In this document: piece by piece, positions 34,467 to 46,861 of the stretch | Layout of the letters: every line of letters starts with the position of its first letter | Numbering within the stretch: the first letter of the stretch is position 1 | Assembly (NCBI GenBank): GCA_012274445.1 | Contig: JAAROD010000058.1 | Coordinates: 1,240,001-1,304,000 of the forward strand | From: Sclerotiophoma versabilis | Lineage: Eukaryota > Ascomycota > Dothideomycetes > Pleosporales > Didymellaceae | Length of the DNA: 64,000 nucleotides | Direction of reading: 5' to 3' | Program-made: the position numbers and the translations under genes | The notes under the pieces: model-generated | What the model was told of the DNA's origin: nothing | Databases searched by the model: none | The model's input: only the letters and a program-made list of their open reading frames with translations

Positions 34467-35577
34467 TAGATAGATGAGGGTATGGAGTTCATGGTTATGG
34501 CGTTAGGTATGCGAAAGCCGCAGGAGATACCATTAGCTGACTGACTGCGCATTGCGCGTGCAATAAAAGGAGAACTTTGGTATCCATGCTCTATCTATGG
34601 TACTGTCAGCAATGGCCCTGCAAGAACAAGTCATAGAGCAATCAGGATGCAGTTCGATCAGAGCTATCTTAGTCTCGCGCATCGAGCTCCTCGCCTGTCT
34701 GTACCCATCGCACCAGTCCGGGCTGGCATGCGCTAACCACGAGAAGGTGCAATAGTCAGGGGAGGAAACTCTCGGTTCAAGTGTATGGGGAATTACGCTG
34801 GTGGTTCAGACCAGCGCTTCCGTTCATCAAAGGGGGGAAGATTCGGATGTAAAGAGGGTGTGCTTACAATTGCATGAGTATATCGTGTAGTGTTAGATTG
34901 AGAAGTTGAATTCAGCCAATGCGAGCGGGAAACAAATAACTGCTTACATAACGGACTAGCCTTATGGAGCAAGCGCGTCGTTGGCTAAGACGCGCCTGCC
35001 ATTCGTTTGTCGTCAACGCCGTCCTGTATTGCTTATGTTATCCCTTGGTGCATCCTGTCTCATGTTCACGCGCTTCAGCTATGCTATGCCACGTCATATT
35101 CAGGCTTTCCTGCGAGAGCTTAGCCCGTGGGGTGAGTTCAAGCTCTGGATCTATACTTTTTGGGAGCAGCGCACTTGTTGCTAGGAGCATTGTTTTCCCT
35201 GTACACCCGGAGAACGACGACACAATAGGAAACGAAGTGCTGGTCGGAACGAGACGGTAAAGATGCGTGAAAAGACAAAACCATTGCCATCAATAACTTT
35301 TGTACAGGTCGGGTATCAAAACACTACGCTAAACTATGCTAATCAATTCCCTGTAAGCTTCAGACTTCTTGTACTGTCTGTAGCCAGTCCTGGTTCACAC
35401 ACCCCTTCCACTTCTTGCAGTGCCCAAGGTTGCCTTCCTGGGCGTTCAAAGCTGTGGGTGATACAGCTCGACTCCGGTGTGAGTCCTTCGCGCTGGACTA
35501 AAGGTCGTTGGTACTGCTGACACTCAGGCAACGTCGCGATGATGATCTCCTATGGCGTTCACATCGTGCAGTATTGT
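34467..35577. other. Intergenic, nothing seen
   Basis: About 1.1 kb convergent spacer between the glycosyltransferase and the Zn2Cys6 gene. No gene is supported. Confidence 0.4.
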
Positions 35578-37983
35578 TCATCCGTCTTTCTGCGCACCCC
35601 AAACAATCGACTCCATCAGCGCATACGGCGACGAGTCAAGATCCAAGCCCAGCAACGGGCTTTGCGAGAATGCATTCCCATCGCCGTTCGAAAGCGCAGC
35701 ATTGATATCATCGGCTGTGAATGTATTCAACGTCGGGCTCGCCTGGCTCCCAGCTTCGCTTGTTTTCCTGTTCACACTCGTAGTAATACGCAGAAGTCGT
35801 TCAAGGGCTGACACGGATCGTGTAATAGGCGTCGCAAGCTCGTTAGGGTCTACATCCTTGGTGAAATCGCCCAGCACTTGAATGATGTTCTGAAGTAGAC
35901 CACGGGCTCGCTCGTTGCGGTTGTGTTCGCCTAGGATACCAAGGAGCAGGGCACAGCTGAGGGAACGGTGGAGAGCGGCCCATGAGCGGGTCGCAAAGGG
36001 TGTCATGTTTTGGAGGCCAAGGAAAGCCTCGACGGTGTTGGTGAGACTGTCGATGCAGGTTTTTCGTAGTGTCTTCGAGAGGTCGAGACCGGCTGTTGTG
36101 GGGCTGATGGCTGGTCGACAGAGTTCTGAAGTGATGTATGAGATATGAAGGTATAGCGCCCAGTGCTCCAGTTGGTCACGCATCGACCGACATCTTCGTG
36201 AATCCTTCAAATAGTCTGCTGCGTCAACCATGATCTCTTGTAGTTCGTTGCGATGCTCAGTGATCCTGATTAAAGCGTCGTGGGAGGTCTGGGGCTTCTG
36301 GCGCTCGCGGACAATGTCGAGCCCAACTTTGCATAGGCGATACATGCTCTCGACATATGTTCGTGTCCCGGGCGCTGTGTGGTTGCTGAGAGGCACGGTG
36401 TGATCAATGGTGGTGGTCGACGAGGCCCTATCGTACGACACGGAGAGTAACGAGTCCTGCCATAGCAGCGCCCACCAAACTTTGCTCCGTAATATCCGCT
36501 GCTGCACGGGCGTCGATGAAGGGCACATGCGGTGCAGACCAAGTGTCTGTGAAAGTCGAACCGTCAAACCCATCAAGCTCCAAGCAACGCCAGCGTTCAT
36601 ATTGTTCGAGATGACGTTTCCGAGAATCAGAAGTGTTTGTATGTTTTCAATGTTCGCATGTGAGAGGAAGTTCGTGAATCGTAGGCATTCAAAGCTGCAG
36701 CAAATGTAGACCTGTGATGTGAGCTCTCTTTCCCTCCTTGATAGTGTCGAGCACTGGCATCCTGAGGCTAAGATGGCAAAGACCAGTCCAACCCAGTGGA
36801 AGTCTTTTCCGTATATTTGCTGATCTGTCACCCCGGTGCCACTTTGTGAACTCGCGCGGTTGATGAGGAATAATAGGAGGTCGGACTCAACACCCTCGAT
36901 GTCGGCGACGGCGGGATACACGGCGTGTGCGGTTTCGCGATAGTGACGGAAGAAGCTAAGACATTCGGAGTCGCTCGGTAGGGCGTTGGCCAGTTCTGTA
37001 GCGCGAGATATTGATCCATGTGGCAGGCCCCAGAGGTCGACAAAGGGGTATGTAGCGCTTTCGTTATCCAACCCAAAGAGAGGCAGCATGCTCTTCTTGC
37101 CCAGAAGGTCTTGTAGCCCTGGCGCCCATTGTGCATCTCCTCCTCGACCCAACTGCATGACGAGCGCAGGCACTGAGCTGGGTCCAATGTGAATTGTCTG
37201 GCCGGTGATATCGTTGCGCGTGTGGATTCCCTGCGTGCGAACGTGACTCTGCTCACCATCGATGGGCGCTGAGGCGGCCAGAGGGGTGGACGTCGAGGGC
37301 GAAAAGCCGTTGATTGGCGGTGCCACTTCCTGGATGCTGCTTATCGAGTTCTTCAGCTCAGTGAGTGACTTCTCGGCCGTCTGTAGTTTTGCACAGATGC
37401 GTTCCCAGTCCTGCTGCTGTCAGCCAAGTCCCATCTGTCTTATCACAAAGGAAGCGCACCTCGCGTGGCAATGTCACAGTCCCACCATGTACGTGGACCA
37501 AGCCATTGACATTGAAGTCGTGCCCGTTCTGGCCCAGTCCCATGCTTATCCTCTTCGCAGGCGGGTGCGACTCGCTCGGTGGATGGTAGGTACATAGCTC
37601 GGGGTGCTCGCGGACGACGCATGTTTTGCACGGCACTGTCTGGTCGCATTTGACTTTTCGTTGTCGGCATGGGTAACAAGCCTGCCAAAACGGTCAGCTC
37701 AAGTCCACCGCGAGGTCGCAGCTGCTATCCGGCTATACGCTCCATAACGCCGGATTCAACAGCCCAATATGAAAATCTCTAGGGTCGAGCCCTTCCCTAG
37801 CTCTTATTTGGTCCCCGCGCAAACATGTCGACGCGCGTGGCTGCGTACCTTGTATTCCCGCGCCTTCCGTTTCCTTCGTAGGATTTCGTCGACGTCAGCA
37901 CGTGGTGGGGTGTCTGTCATGTCCGGCATGAAGGACAATGGCACATGCGACTGTGACTGCGACTGTTGTGTTTTGTCATCCAT
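35578..37983 (-). CDS. Zn2Cys6 transcription factor with fungal_trans domain
   Basis: Three exons, 37983-37849, 37681-37460 and 37410-35578, give 729 residues. The binuclear zinc cluster ACYPCRQRKVKCD...CKTC...LC uses Cys47, 50, 57, 63, 66 and 75 (spacing 2-6-5-2-8). Intron 1 (167 bases, long for this window) falls exactly before it. A short coiled coil (residues 120-147, ICAKLQTAEKSLTELKNSIS) serves dimerisation. The middle homology region follows (SFFRHYRETAHAVYPAV; VWWALLWQDSLLSVSYDRAS). It is a nuclear, pathway-specific regulator whose target is unknown. An MFS transporter lies 0.9 kb upstream in the same direction and is a candidate target by position only. Confidence 0.9.
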
Positions 37984-38908
37984 TTTCCGCGGCAAGAGAG
38001 TTGGAGATGGGTCACTTCGCGCATAGGTTAACTCGGCACTGTCGGTTTCGGGTGGATTCCCCGTCCGTAGATCATTCGCTAGTCACGGGTATAGGAAGCT
38101 TGGCCATCTCGCTGACGAACATATCCATCACGACGTCTTGTGGCCAACACTTTCCACTCTGGCTCCAAAAATTATCTGTAGGCAACATAGGTAATTGATA
38201 ATATAACTGATGTATTCCGCACCGGCTGTGGAAAGCGCCTGTTGCGGCGCTCTCGGGTGAGCGACTTCAAAGCTGACGATGCTCGTGCACTGCGGGAACA
38301 ACGCCTATCGAGCTGAACCCACCGATCAATCTGCGAGGCTACACAGAAGCATCACCGACAAACAGGTGACAAGATTCTGTTGTGAGATGGAACGTTTGCA
38401 CAAAAGATTTTAGCAGCGAACAAATTCCAAAATTGAAGATACCACATGCAGTAAGTTCTGAATCGCGTAGAATGTGGCACTTAGTAGTGTTACACAAAGC
38501 CCGCCACCAGCGTCTTTAGAAGCGCGCCGTCGCCTTCAAACCTACCGGATTCAGTAACTATGCCAGCAATGCGTTGATCGCCGCTTTGAGATCCTAGTCA
38601 GCGCCCTGCATTAACTCCAGTAGATACGAAGACGTGAGTCCGGTGCCTAACTTTTACCTGTAGAAAGCCACCGCTCCTTTCGCATGACAAGCGCAAGATG
38701 TAGACGCGCGGTAACGTCGAGTGTCTAGATACAGGCTAGGACATGGTTGCAGTTTTTTTAGATTGAAGATTCAATGTTAACTTCTACATTGTGTAGGTAT
38801 CGAACACCGCAAATGCCCCAAAGTAATGCTACCAGCGCACAAATTCGTTGCGCAACCAAGTTTTACCGCCTCACTTTTCAGTTCTTACAAGAAAATCAGT
38901 AAGGTCGC
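37984..38908. other. Intergenic, nothing seen
   Basis: Holds the regulator promoter and the 3' side of the MFS gene. No gene is supported. Confidence 0.4.
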
Positions 38909-40612
38909 TCAAGCCGCCTGCTTCTCTCCATTATTCTCCTCGTCCTCGCTGTAAGCATAGTGTGAATGCGCACGAATCTTCGCACCGTAGAAGAAGAACA
39001 CGAACGGAATCGCACAGCAAGCCAGACCGATGAAAGCAAGCAAAGTACTAGCCCACTGGTCACCAAGGCGGTCGTACATCTGGTTGGTGAACAAGACGAC
39101 AGCTGCACCCCAGAAAGATCGGATGAAAGTCTTTGCAGCCAGAGCAGAGGCGGCCTGGTGTTGGTACGAGTCAACGAGGTAGTTGTTTGCTGAGTTGTAC
39201 AAGAAAATGAAACCAAAACCGACAGGGAAACCGCCAAATGCTGGACCCGCCCAATGAAGGTCGGGATAGCTCGTCCAAGCGAAGATGAAGAGGCCGATGG
39301 GGATGAACCAGCAAGACACCATCATAGGATAGAGACGAGCTTCGGCCGGGGGCTTGCCGTTGTGCTTGTTGACCAACTTCATGTAGTGCTTATTGACGAG
39401 AGGTGCACAGGCTGCGCTCATCAGGACACCCACGATCAGAGGGATGAACATCAGACCAGTTGAGCTGGCCGACCAACCCTTACCCTTCTGGTAGACAATA
39501 GGGTAGGCAACGAAGAACATGTACAACAGGCCGTAAAGAACTGACATGTACAGAGAGATGAAGAAGACGATAAGCTCGCGGAAGAGCAGCTGGAATGGTC
39601 GGATCAAGAACAAGGTAAGACGCTGGCCGAAAGGTCTGGTGTCGATGTCCTGCTCAGTAACATATTTTTCATCGCCAGTCTCCTTGCGCATCTTCTTGGC
39701 TCGCCTGGCAAGTAATGTAGGAGTGTACGTCTCAGGGACAGTGAAGGTGATGAGGATCCAGACGACACCACTGAGGATGAGCTGAATCCAATACAGCCAT
39801 CGCCAGCCCTTGGCATCACCAAGGAAGCCACCAACGAGAGGGCCTACACCAGGACCGATGAAGGGTGCGGCTGAGAAGGCGGCCATAGGCACACCACGCT
39901 CTTCATTCTTCCACAGATCGGCTAGTGTTCCACCGACAAGGGACATAGGCGCGGAGAAAGATACACCAGCGATGAAACGCGTGGCTAATAGGGTACCGAT
40001 GTTCGGTGCGACAGCTCCAGGGATGGTGAAAACCACGGCAAAGAATAGTGTGACTCCGTAGATTGGTCGGCGACCCCAGATTTCAGAGAAAGGTGCGAAA
40101 AACATCGGCCCAACCCCGAAACCAACAACGAACAAGGTGATAGTAAGAAGGGAGACTTCTTCACTGACATTGAAGGTCTCAGAGACGCCCTCAAGGTCAG
40201 CAGTAATGACGGCAGAGTTGAAGGCAACAACGAAGCAGGTGACAGCTACACACATGGTGCACCACCACTTGTATACTTTCGACCAGTTCTTTGGGTTCTC
40301 TGGGTCGTCGACCTTCCAGGTGACGAGTTCATAGCGCTCGATCTTGCCAGTCCTGTTTGTGTGGACTCTCGAAATCTGACCGTCGATGGTCTCTTGCGTA
40401 TACTCTTCGAGGTTGGCGTCATTGCTAAGCGTTCGGAAGGGAAGGTTGACAACGTCGACTCCATCGTGCGTGGGTTCGCGTACAATAGGCCGATATTTCT
40501 CATGGTCCACGGCTGTATGGCCTGAAGCGCTGGAGTCTGACGATGTTCGTGCGGGGTTGGACGTTGATGTGAAATCCCTCGTCATGGGCTGTACTATCCC
40601 TTCTGTAGCCAT
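38909..40612 (-). CDS. DHA1-family MFS drug/polyamine transporter
   Basis: Intronless, 567 residues from the first ATG at 40612; the frame's earlier start is GTG. A cytosolic N-terminus of about 100 residues containing DDPENPKNWSKVYKW, the signature of the yeast TPO1/FLR1-like group, precedes twelve membrane segments. Motif A is APFSEIWGRRPIYG and motif C is GPGVGPLVGGF. Such proton antiporters export polyamines, azoles or secondary metabolites at the plasma membrane. The nearest sequence style is the TPO1-like branch. The substrate is not readable. Confidence 0.9.
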   Translation of the reverse strand: MATEGIVQPMTRDFTSTSNPARTSSDSSASGHTAVDHEKYRPIVREPTHDGVDVVNLPFRTLSNDANLEEYTQETIDGQISRVHTNRTGKIERYELVTWKVDDPENPKNWSKVYKWWCTMCVAVTCFVVAFNSAVITADLEGVSETFNVSEEVSLLTITLFVVGFGVGPMFFAPFSEIWGRRPIYGVTLFFAVVFTIPGAVAPNIGTLLATRFIAGVSFSAPMSLVGGTLADLWKNEERGVPMAAFSAAPFIGPGVGPLVGGFLGDAKGWRWLYWIQLILSGVVWILITFTVPETYTPTLLARRAKKMRKETGDEKYVTEQDIDTRPFGQRLTLFLIRPFQLLFRELIVFFISLYMSVLYGLLYMFFVAYPIVYQKGKGWSASSTGLMFIPLIVGVLMSAACAPLVNKHYMKLVNKHNGKPPAEARLYPMMVSCWFIPIGLFIFAWTSYPDLHWAGPAFGGFPVGFGFIFLYNSANNYLVDSYQHQAASALAAKTFIRSFWGAAVVLFTNQMYDRLGDQWASTLLAFIGLACCAIPFVFFFYGAKIRAHSHYAYSEDEENNGEKQAA

Positions 40613-43389
40613 GATAGGCTTGATGTATGTAGTTGCTTTCACCTAAGCTGCGTGATTTCGAATATCGGTTCGAATAGGTGAGGAGGGCTTCTTAAGCCAC
40701 GTAATATTCAGGTATGTAATCGTGACTGATCCCGAGGAGTGTGTTCCGATATAATGTTGGCGGTGATCTGCGACGAGGGCAAGGCAATATGTACGGAATA
40801 GTGATGAAATGCTGATTGCGCCCAAAGGCTGAAGACTGGTCGTGATCTGCATGATAGGAGGGGCCTTCACATCTTATATAAAACACGGTCAGTCAAACTC
40901 TGCAAGGACCATGATAAGAAGATAGAAGGTTGAAGACTCTTGACGGAGTTCGCTCGGATTCAGGTTCACGTCGAGTGTCGAATGTCTTGCTCATGGAAGC
41001 TTACGGCGAGCTAGTACGTACTAGGTATGGCACATCTGCCAGCGGCCAGGAGATAACTCGGGCGGCGACTTCATGAGAGAATGATTTTCAGAACTCTAAA
41101 ACATGTGCGGTAGCTTTTGGTATTCGCCCCACTGTTCTCGAGCGATTTTCGAATAAAATGCTACAGGGTCCGGCCTTCTCGCCTGACGGACTTCTTCCCC
41201 GTTGTATGTGTGACGTCAAGATGCTGATTCCTCACGATAGGGGTCTCGTGTTGCAGAGAAAATGTGCTACAAGAGCGCCAACTCCCAGAAATTTTCGAGG
41301 CAGTTAAGGCTGCTAAGCAGCGCTGCTGCTGACGTTAGCTCAGAAGCAGACAAAGAATTACCAGATGTTTTGTTGTTCTTGACTAACCGCATAACCTTTG
41401 CTTGAGCCCTCCATGCTTCCTAGAAGGTCTGGACCTATATTCTTGTAACCCAATTTCCTTGCAAGATGAGACATAGGGGATGCCGCAGCAGATCGTTATC
41501 AAGAGTTGGATCTGTGATGGCTGTATGAAGATGGATAATGATGTTATAATCGGTGCGCCGTTTTCTCAAAGTCTGACTGGTTTCAGACACAGCAAATGCT
41601 TTTAGGCATTCGATCCGTCCACTAAAGAGGCATGTACAGGAAGCAGATCAGCTGGATCTAACATGTTTGCAGTGCTGCAGACTTGCTTGATCCTCAACGT
41701 AAAGCTCTCCAGGCAATGAGATGGGACCCTCATTGTCAAATTGGTATGCGGCGGCTTGTAATAATGCCTGATGATCATTCAGGCGCGCTGTAGCCGCACT
41801 TACTGGCAACCAGGCGCTACGGTCCGTGAAAAAAGGCCGCCATGTGCGACTGAATGTTGCCATGACTGAATTGGATCTTTGGGGAAAAAAAAGCGCAGAC
41901 GCGTGGTTGAATGGGTCGGGCGTCGTGAGCTGCGTTTATAGCCTAGAGCCCAACGAAGTCTAAGCGTGGCCGATATGTGAAGAACGTACAGTCGGGCTGT
42001 GGATGCTTTTTCACGACATCTGATCTGATCTTGGTTCTTAGGGTATGACTGAGATGGTAACCGAGCTCGTGAGATCATGCCTTTAAGTAGCGATTGCATT
42101 GCTGAAGCCACTGCTGCGTTACTCCTTCTGTTGGCAATCATTTCAGGCCGCTGTGCTTGACTGCTGTGTCTCTCTTAACCATGGGGCATGCCCATCGGCA
42201 GTAAGACATTGTGCGTAGGGCCGTATGAGAATTACTGTATTGCTTGGACGAGGTTTAGTCATTAGTGTAGGGTGCTGGTATCAGAGGACAGTTCTGTTCT
42301 CTTTGTCGCAGACAGTGCAACCGGAACAGCCATGATATCAGGAGTTTGCAACTGATCTCTGATTTCTCTGTTGTGGCACTGCAGTCATGCAAGTCTATGC
42401 AGGCTGCCAGCCGAGTGTTGCGGTCCGAACATCTCCTGCTCGCACCGGCGATGCAGCTGGGGCCGAGCTCGATGGTCGATATTAAGAGGCGCTGTTGCCA
42501 ATATGAGACAACAAAGATCAATGTTACGCTCGTGTCGTATCTTAGTAGAGAGTGACATCAGTAGTGTGGTCCTGGACATAGTTCGTGGTTACGCCTTGAG
42601 AAACATCCATGTGCAGCGAACGCGAATGCGAGCACGTAGCCTTGGACAGAGCTTGCGGGACAGCAGCCTTACTCGAGAGAGCGAGCGCCCACACGAGAAA
42701 GCGCGTTAGTGGTGCTTGTTGTCGCTCGCAAGGAACAGAGGAGCTGCGACAGCCAGAATCTATCTATGGAGATCTTGAGACGCACTAAAGGAAGGGAGGC
42801 ACGTTCCCTCCGTTTCCGTTTGGCCCGCTGTTGCTGGCGGCCGTTCGGTCGATGTGGACCTTCCCCACTTCGGAACTCATCGAGTCGAGCAATCACGACC
42901 AACACGGAGGCAGACGCACTCACAGCGCTGTTCCGAGCCCAATCGATTGCACCTTTCACGTTCGACGGTCAGCTTTGTATCGCCTTCAGTGACACTCCCA
43001 ATAGACAATAAGCTCACCAAGTTCGTCGCCCTCAAAGGCTGACACCACATCTCCCGATCAGCCTGCAACCTCGTCCTTCGCTATCAACAGCCCGCCCAGA
43101 CCGTTGGGTCATCATCGAGCTCTCGGTGCTCACTTACGCCCCGCTATTGGCCCGACACCTGCTGTGCCGTGGGAGGCTTGCTCTATCGAGGCCCCATCCG
43201 GCGTCATCAACAGAAGGCAGAAGAAGCAGGCAATCTGCGCCTTCTGCAGCGCGCTGTGCATTCAGCGTGCACTACTGGCCCCCGTTTCAGCTGGCAAGAC
43301 GCGGCCACGACCAGGACTGGCCTTGAGGAATTTCTGCTGAGGCGTGTCACGGTAGCAGCTTCTATTAATCCGCTGGAGCCGTGTTCGAG
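40613..43389. other. Largest gene-free stretch in the window
   Basis: About 2.8 kb. Frames are short, overlap on both strands and carry no recognisable domains. The region from about 42700 becomes GC- and pyrimidine-rich and could be a transcribed leader of the downstream genes. A non-coding RNA cannot be excluded. Confidence 0.4.
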
Positions 43390-43670
43390 ATGGGTAAGTG
43401 CTAAGAGCCCCTCCGACCCGTAACATTTCCCCTCACTCTTGCACCATCACAGTGCTCTTTCTAATTCATCTTGACACTTTCTTGCTGACCTTTACCCCTC
43501 CAGACGACAATTACCGACCCAGTGACACTGTGAGTACAACGTGCTTCTTTACCTCTCTATTCCCGTTTTCTCAGGCACGAGGGTGGCGTGAGCAAGGACC
43601 TGTATCCTCAGCTTTCATGATCAGGCCTGAGCACGGTGCCTTGATTCGACTTTACTTCGAGTTCTCGTAA
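43390..43670 (+). CDS. Possible spliced mini-ORF upstream of the RNA-binding protein gene
   Basis: Three tentative exons, 43390-43393, 43504-43529 and 43575-43670, would encode 41 residues (MDDNYRPSDTARGWREQG and on, ending LIRLYFEFS). Support comes from a GTAAGT donor directly after ATGG, a pyrimidine-rich CTCCAG acceptor, a GTGAGT donor and a TTTTCTCAG acceptor, all keeping frame. It could be an upstream ORF or alternative first exon of the next gene, an independent small gene, or coincidence. No family is recognised. Confidence 0.25.
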
Positions 43671-43887
43671 GCCATGCTTCTCCGTGGTTCGCACTCGTGG
43701 GGAGGGAGGATGCTGGCACGTGACCACGGCTTATGCCGCGCTTGTCCATTCGAGAGCTCCGACCAACCGTGGCTCACTCACCTCGCGACCACAACCACCC
43801 AGCCCCATCGAACGCGCACACTACCCATCTTGTCGCCGTTTCCCTCGTCGCCATTCGTCACATCGCAGCTGCTCAATTGTTGCAACA

Positions 43888-45537
43888 ATGTCGTACGAAA
43901 CTGACAACTATGACCAGCGCGACCGCTCTCCTCGCAGACGATCCCGCTCACCGCGACGCTCCAGACGATCATACTCCCCTCGCAGCCGCTCACGCAGCCG
44001 AGACGACTATCGCCGCAGTGAACGTCGTTCGCGATCCCCGACAGGCGGTGCACAGGGATCTGGAAGTTATCAGTCATACGGAGCTAGCCGCGGAGGAGCG
44101 CCTCGTTCGACGGAAAACAAGGACAACATGATGCAAAGCATCCGCGACTCTTCTCAGCAGGACCGCCGCGTCTACGTCGGCAACCTGTCTTACGATGTCA
44201 AGTGGCATCATCTGAAGGACTTTATGCGACAAGGTACGGTTGCTTGGTACTTCGTACTTGGAATATGTCGCGTGCTAACGTGCGCGCAGCGGGCGAGGTC
44301 CTCTTCGCCGATGTCTTACTGCTACCGAACGGAATGTCAAAGGTAATAATTGATGGCTGGTCTTGATCGTGAGAAGGATGGAGGTTGACTGGCTTTTGCT
44401 TGGGTGTAGGGCTGTGGCATCGTGGAATATGCAACTCGGGAGCAGGCTCAGAACGCCGTGGCGACGCTCAGTAACCAAAACCTAATGGGTCGACTCGTAT
44501 ACGTTCGCGAAGACCGAGAGGCCGAGCCTCGTTTCACCAACCCCGGCGCCTCGCGTGGAGGTTTTGACGGCGGCATGGGTCGCGGCGGATTCCAGGGTGG
44601 CTTTGGTGGTCCACCAGGTGGTGCTCCTGGAGCTGGTGGCAGGCAGATTTACGTTGCCAACGTTTGTACCCCACACATTGCTATTGACAGACACAGGATT
44701 TCTGGCTAACATGCTAATCAGCTGCCCTACAACGTCGGCTGGCAAGATCTGAAGGATCTTTTCCGTCAAGCTGCCCACACCGGATCCGTTCTTCGCGCAG
44801 ATGTCCACATTGCACCAGATGGTCGGCCAAAGGGCTCTGGTATTGTTGCCTTCGAGACCGTAGAGGATGCGAGAAACGCTATCACTCAGTTCAACGGCTA
44901 CGATTGGCAGGGCCGCAACCTTGAAGTTCGGGAAGACCGCTTTGCTGGTAACACTGGCTTCGGTGGGCGCGGCGGTTTCGGAGGCCGTGGTGGCTTCGCT
45001 GGAGGCTTCGGCGCTCGCGGAGGTTTTGCTGCTCGTGGCGCCTTCGGTGGCGGCTTTGGGGGACGTGGAGGCTTCGGCGGAGGTTATGGCGGTCCGCCTG
45101 GAGGCGGCTTTGACCCCAATGGTCCTTCCAACCCACCGAACCCTTTCACCGACTTCGCTGCATCGGGTGGTGAACCCAGCAACCTCATCTACGTCCGCAA
45201 CCTGCCTTGGTCCACCAGCAACGAGGATCTTGTTGAGCTCTTCACCACAATCGGTAAGGTGACGCGTGCCGAGATCCAGTACGAGCCCAACGGCCGCTCT
45301 CGCGGAACCGGTGTTGTTGAATTCGAGCAGCAGCCCGATGCTGAAACAGCCATTGGTACGTTTCCACTTCCCAATCTTTGTGCTGATGCTAACATTTCGA
45401 CAGCCAAGTTCACGGGGTATCAGTACGGTGGCAGGCCACTTGGTCTCTCGTACGTGAAGTACACGAACCAGAACAACGGCGACGTTATGGAGGGCACTGA
45501 GCACACTGGCGGCTTGACACAGGACCAGATCATGTAA
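43888..45537 (+). CDS. SR/RGG RNA-binding protein with three RRMs, Gbp2/Hrb1-like
   Basis: Five exons (43888-44233, 44290-44342, 44410-44661, 44722-45355, 45404-45537) give 472 residues. The N-terminus is an SR/RS domain (RSPRRRSRSPRRSRRSYSPR). RRM1 starts near residue 94 (RRVYVGNLSYDV), RRM2 near 212 (RQIYVANLPYNV) and RRM3 near 371 (NLIYVRNLPW). RGG/FGG-rich linkers separate them. This order matches the yeast Gbp2/Hrb1 shuttling mRNA-binding proteins, which couple splicing quality control and TREX to export and can bind G-rich telomeric strand. SR and RGG parts imply kinase and arginine methyltransferase control. Confidence 0.9.
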
Positions 45538-45830
45538 AGCTGGTTCCAAGTGGGGTACGTAGGTGTATTCATGCTCTAGCGGGAAAGGAGTTTGTTTGCC
45601 CGTTCCATTATGGGCTTGTTTATGTTAAGGAGCATCTTTCAGACATATCCTGCTCCTCTCCATGAGACTGCTATTTGGAGAGGACCATCTGCGCTCTTGT
45701 GAGGAATCATTTGGCGGACGACAAAATTTCCTACTGTATTCTAAAATGCGAACCATCGAGTAGGTCGGACTTCAATGATACTTACGTGATATATGCTATT
45801 GTGATGTGGTGGATCTTTCGTTGGTTTGTT

Positions 45831-46861
45831 CTACTGCTGTTGCAGAAGGCGCATCATCCATTCATACACTGCCCATTGCACAGCATTGACAATAAATGCT
45901 CGTACACTGCAAATGCCCAATCCTCTGAAGAAGACGCCTGTGCCTTCAGTCTGGTATGCATGCTTGGCGATTTGTGTGGCGCTCAAAAGCGTTCTTCGTC
46001 CCTCAGCGTGCAGCAATGTTTGTTGCTCGCCCCCATGTACAGGCTCCGGCTGTAGCACCTGTGTCTGCACTCTTGTCTTGATGACGTCCAAAGGAAATAT
46101 AGAAGCCCACGTTATAACCCCAGCAAGGCCTCCACACATCAGCACTTTGAAGGCAGTCTCTCTGTCTGTATCGTCGGATGAGCTCCATGCTTGCTTGCTC
46201 CACTCGTAGGACCAGAAACTATCTTTATTAGTATAAGGCTCCGGCAAGCTTGAACGTGTGGCTTACTAGAAACCGTATCCCACTGCATCGCGTATGCTTG
46301 TAATCCCACCTCCGTAGTACAGCCCTCTGATACCATCATTCATCCATATCTTCTTCGCTATCGACCACGAAGTCGCAAGTCTCTCCGTCGACACTTGTGC
46401 GCGGCACTTTATAAGTTCCGTCGGCGCAGACACAACAAAGGAAGCAAAGCCACCTGTCGCACCAGCAAGGAAGACTTTGGCAAACGAGTTCGGGGCGGTA
46501 GGAGAATCGCCGAGGAGCGTGAGCGTGCGATTGTAGGTCATGAAGAGGAGGGCGTTGAGTGCGCCATAGCCGAGAATAGGTGCTGTTGCGCCTACGCTGA
46601 GTACCGGGATTAGCTTCCAATTGCTTTCCTCGCACCCTGTACAGATCTAGGTCAGGATATCCTACCTCTAACTAACGTCCCGGCATTCTCGAACTGGCCT
46701 CGAAACCCTCGCGGCGCAGCTGTCGCTGTGGATGTAGCTGTATTCGCATCGTAGGCAGGCTTCGGCCCAGCTTGAACGCGCGTCTTCACGAGATCGAGCG
46801 GGTTGCCGATGATGATGCCTACTGCACCGGAGACGTAGCCGGCCCAGAAGTCTGCGGACAT
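45831..46861 (-). CDS. Mitochondrial carrier family (SLC25) protein
   Basis: Three exons, 46861-46666, 46591-46267 and 46218-45831, give 302 residues, the normal carrier size. The three repeats carry the signatures NPLDLVKTR, APTELIKCR and FPLDVIKTR; the second has Glu instead of Asp, which is tolerated. The joint LVRG-ATAPILGYGALNALLF fixes intron 1 (46592-46665, 74 bases). Intron 2 (46219-46266) joins VGYGF to YFWSYEW. The carrier exchanges a small metabolite across the inner mitochondrial membrane. The motif set recalls the carnitine/amino-acid carrier side of the family, but the substrate is not assigned. The last half-repeat is complete and ends in Gln-Gln-Gln. Confidence 0.88.

Noticed and set aside
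44482..45549. 355-codon minus-strand open frame
   Set aside because: It is antisense to the RGG and RRM exons of the Gbp2-like gene. The Ala/Thr/Ser-rich translation is the mirror of GGC/GGT-rich coding sequence.
46336..46635. Continuous minus-strand frame across the first SLC25 junction
   Set aside because: It leaves the carrier frame. The carrier signature continues only if 46592-46665 is removed as an intron.
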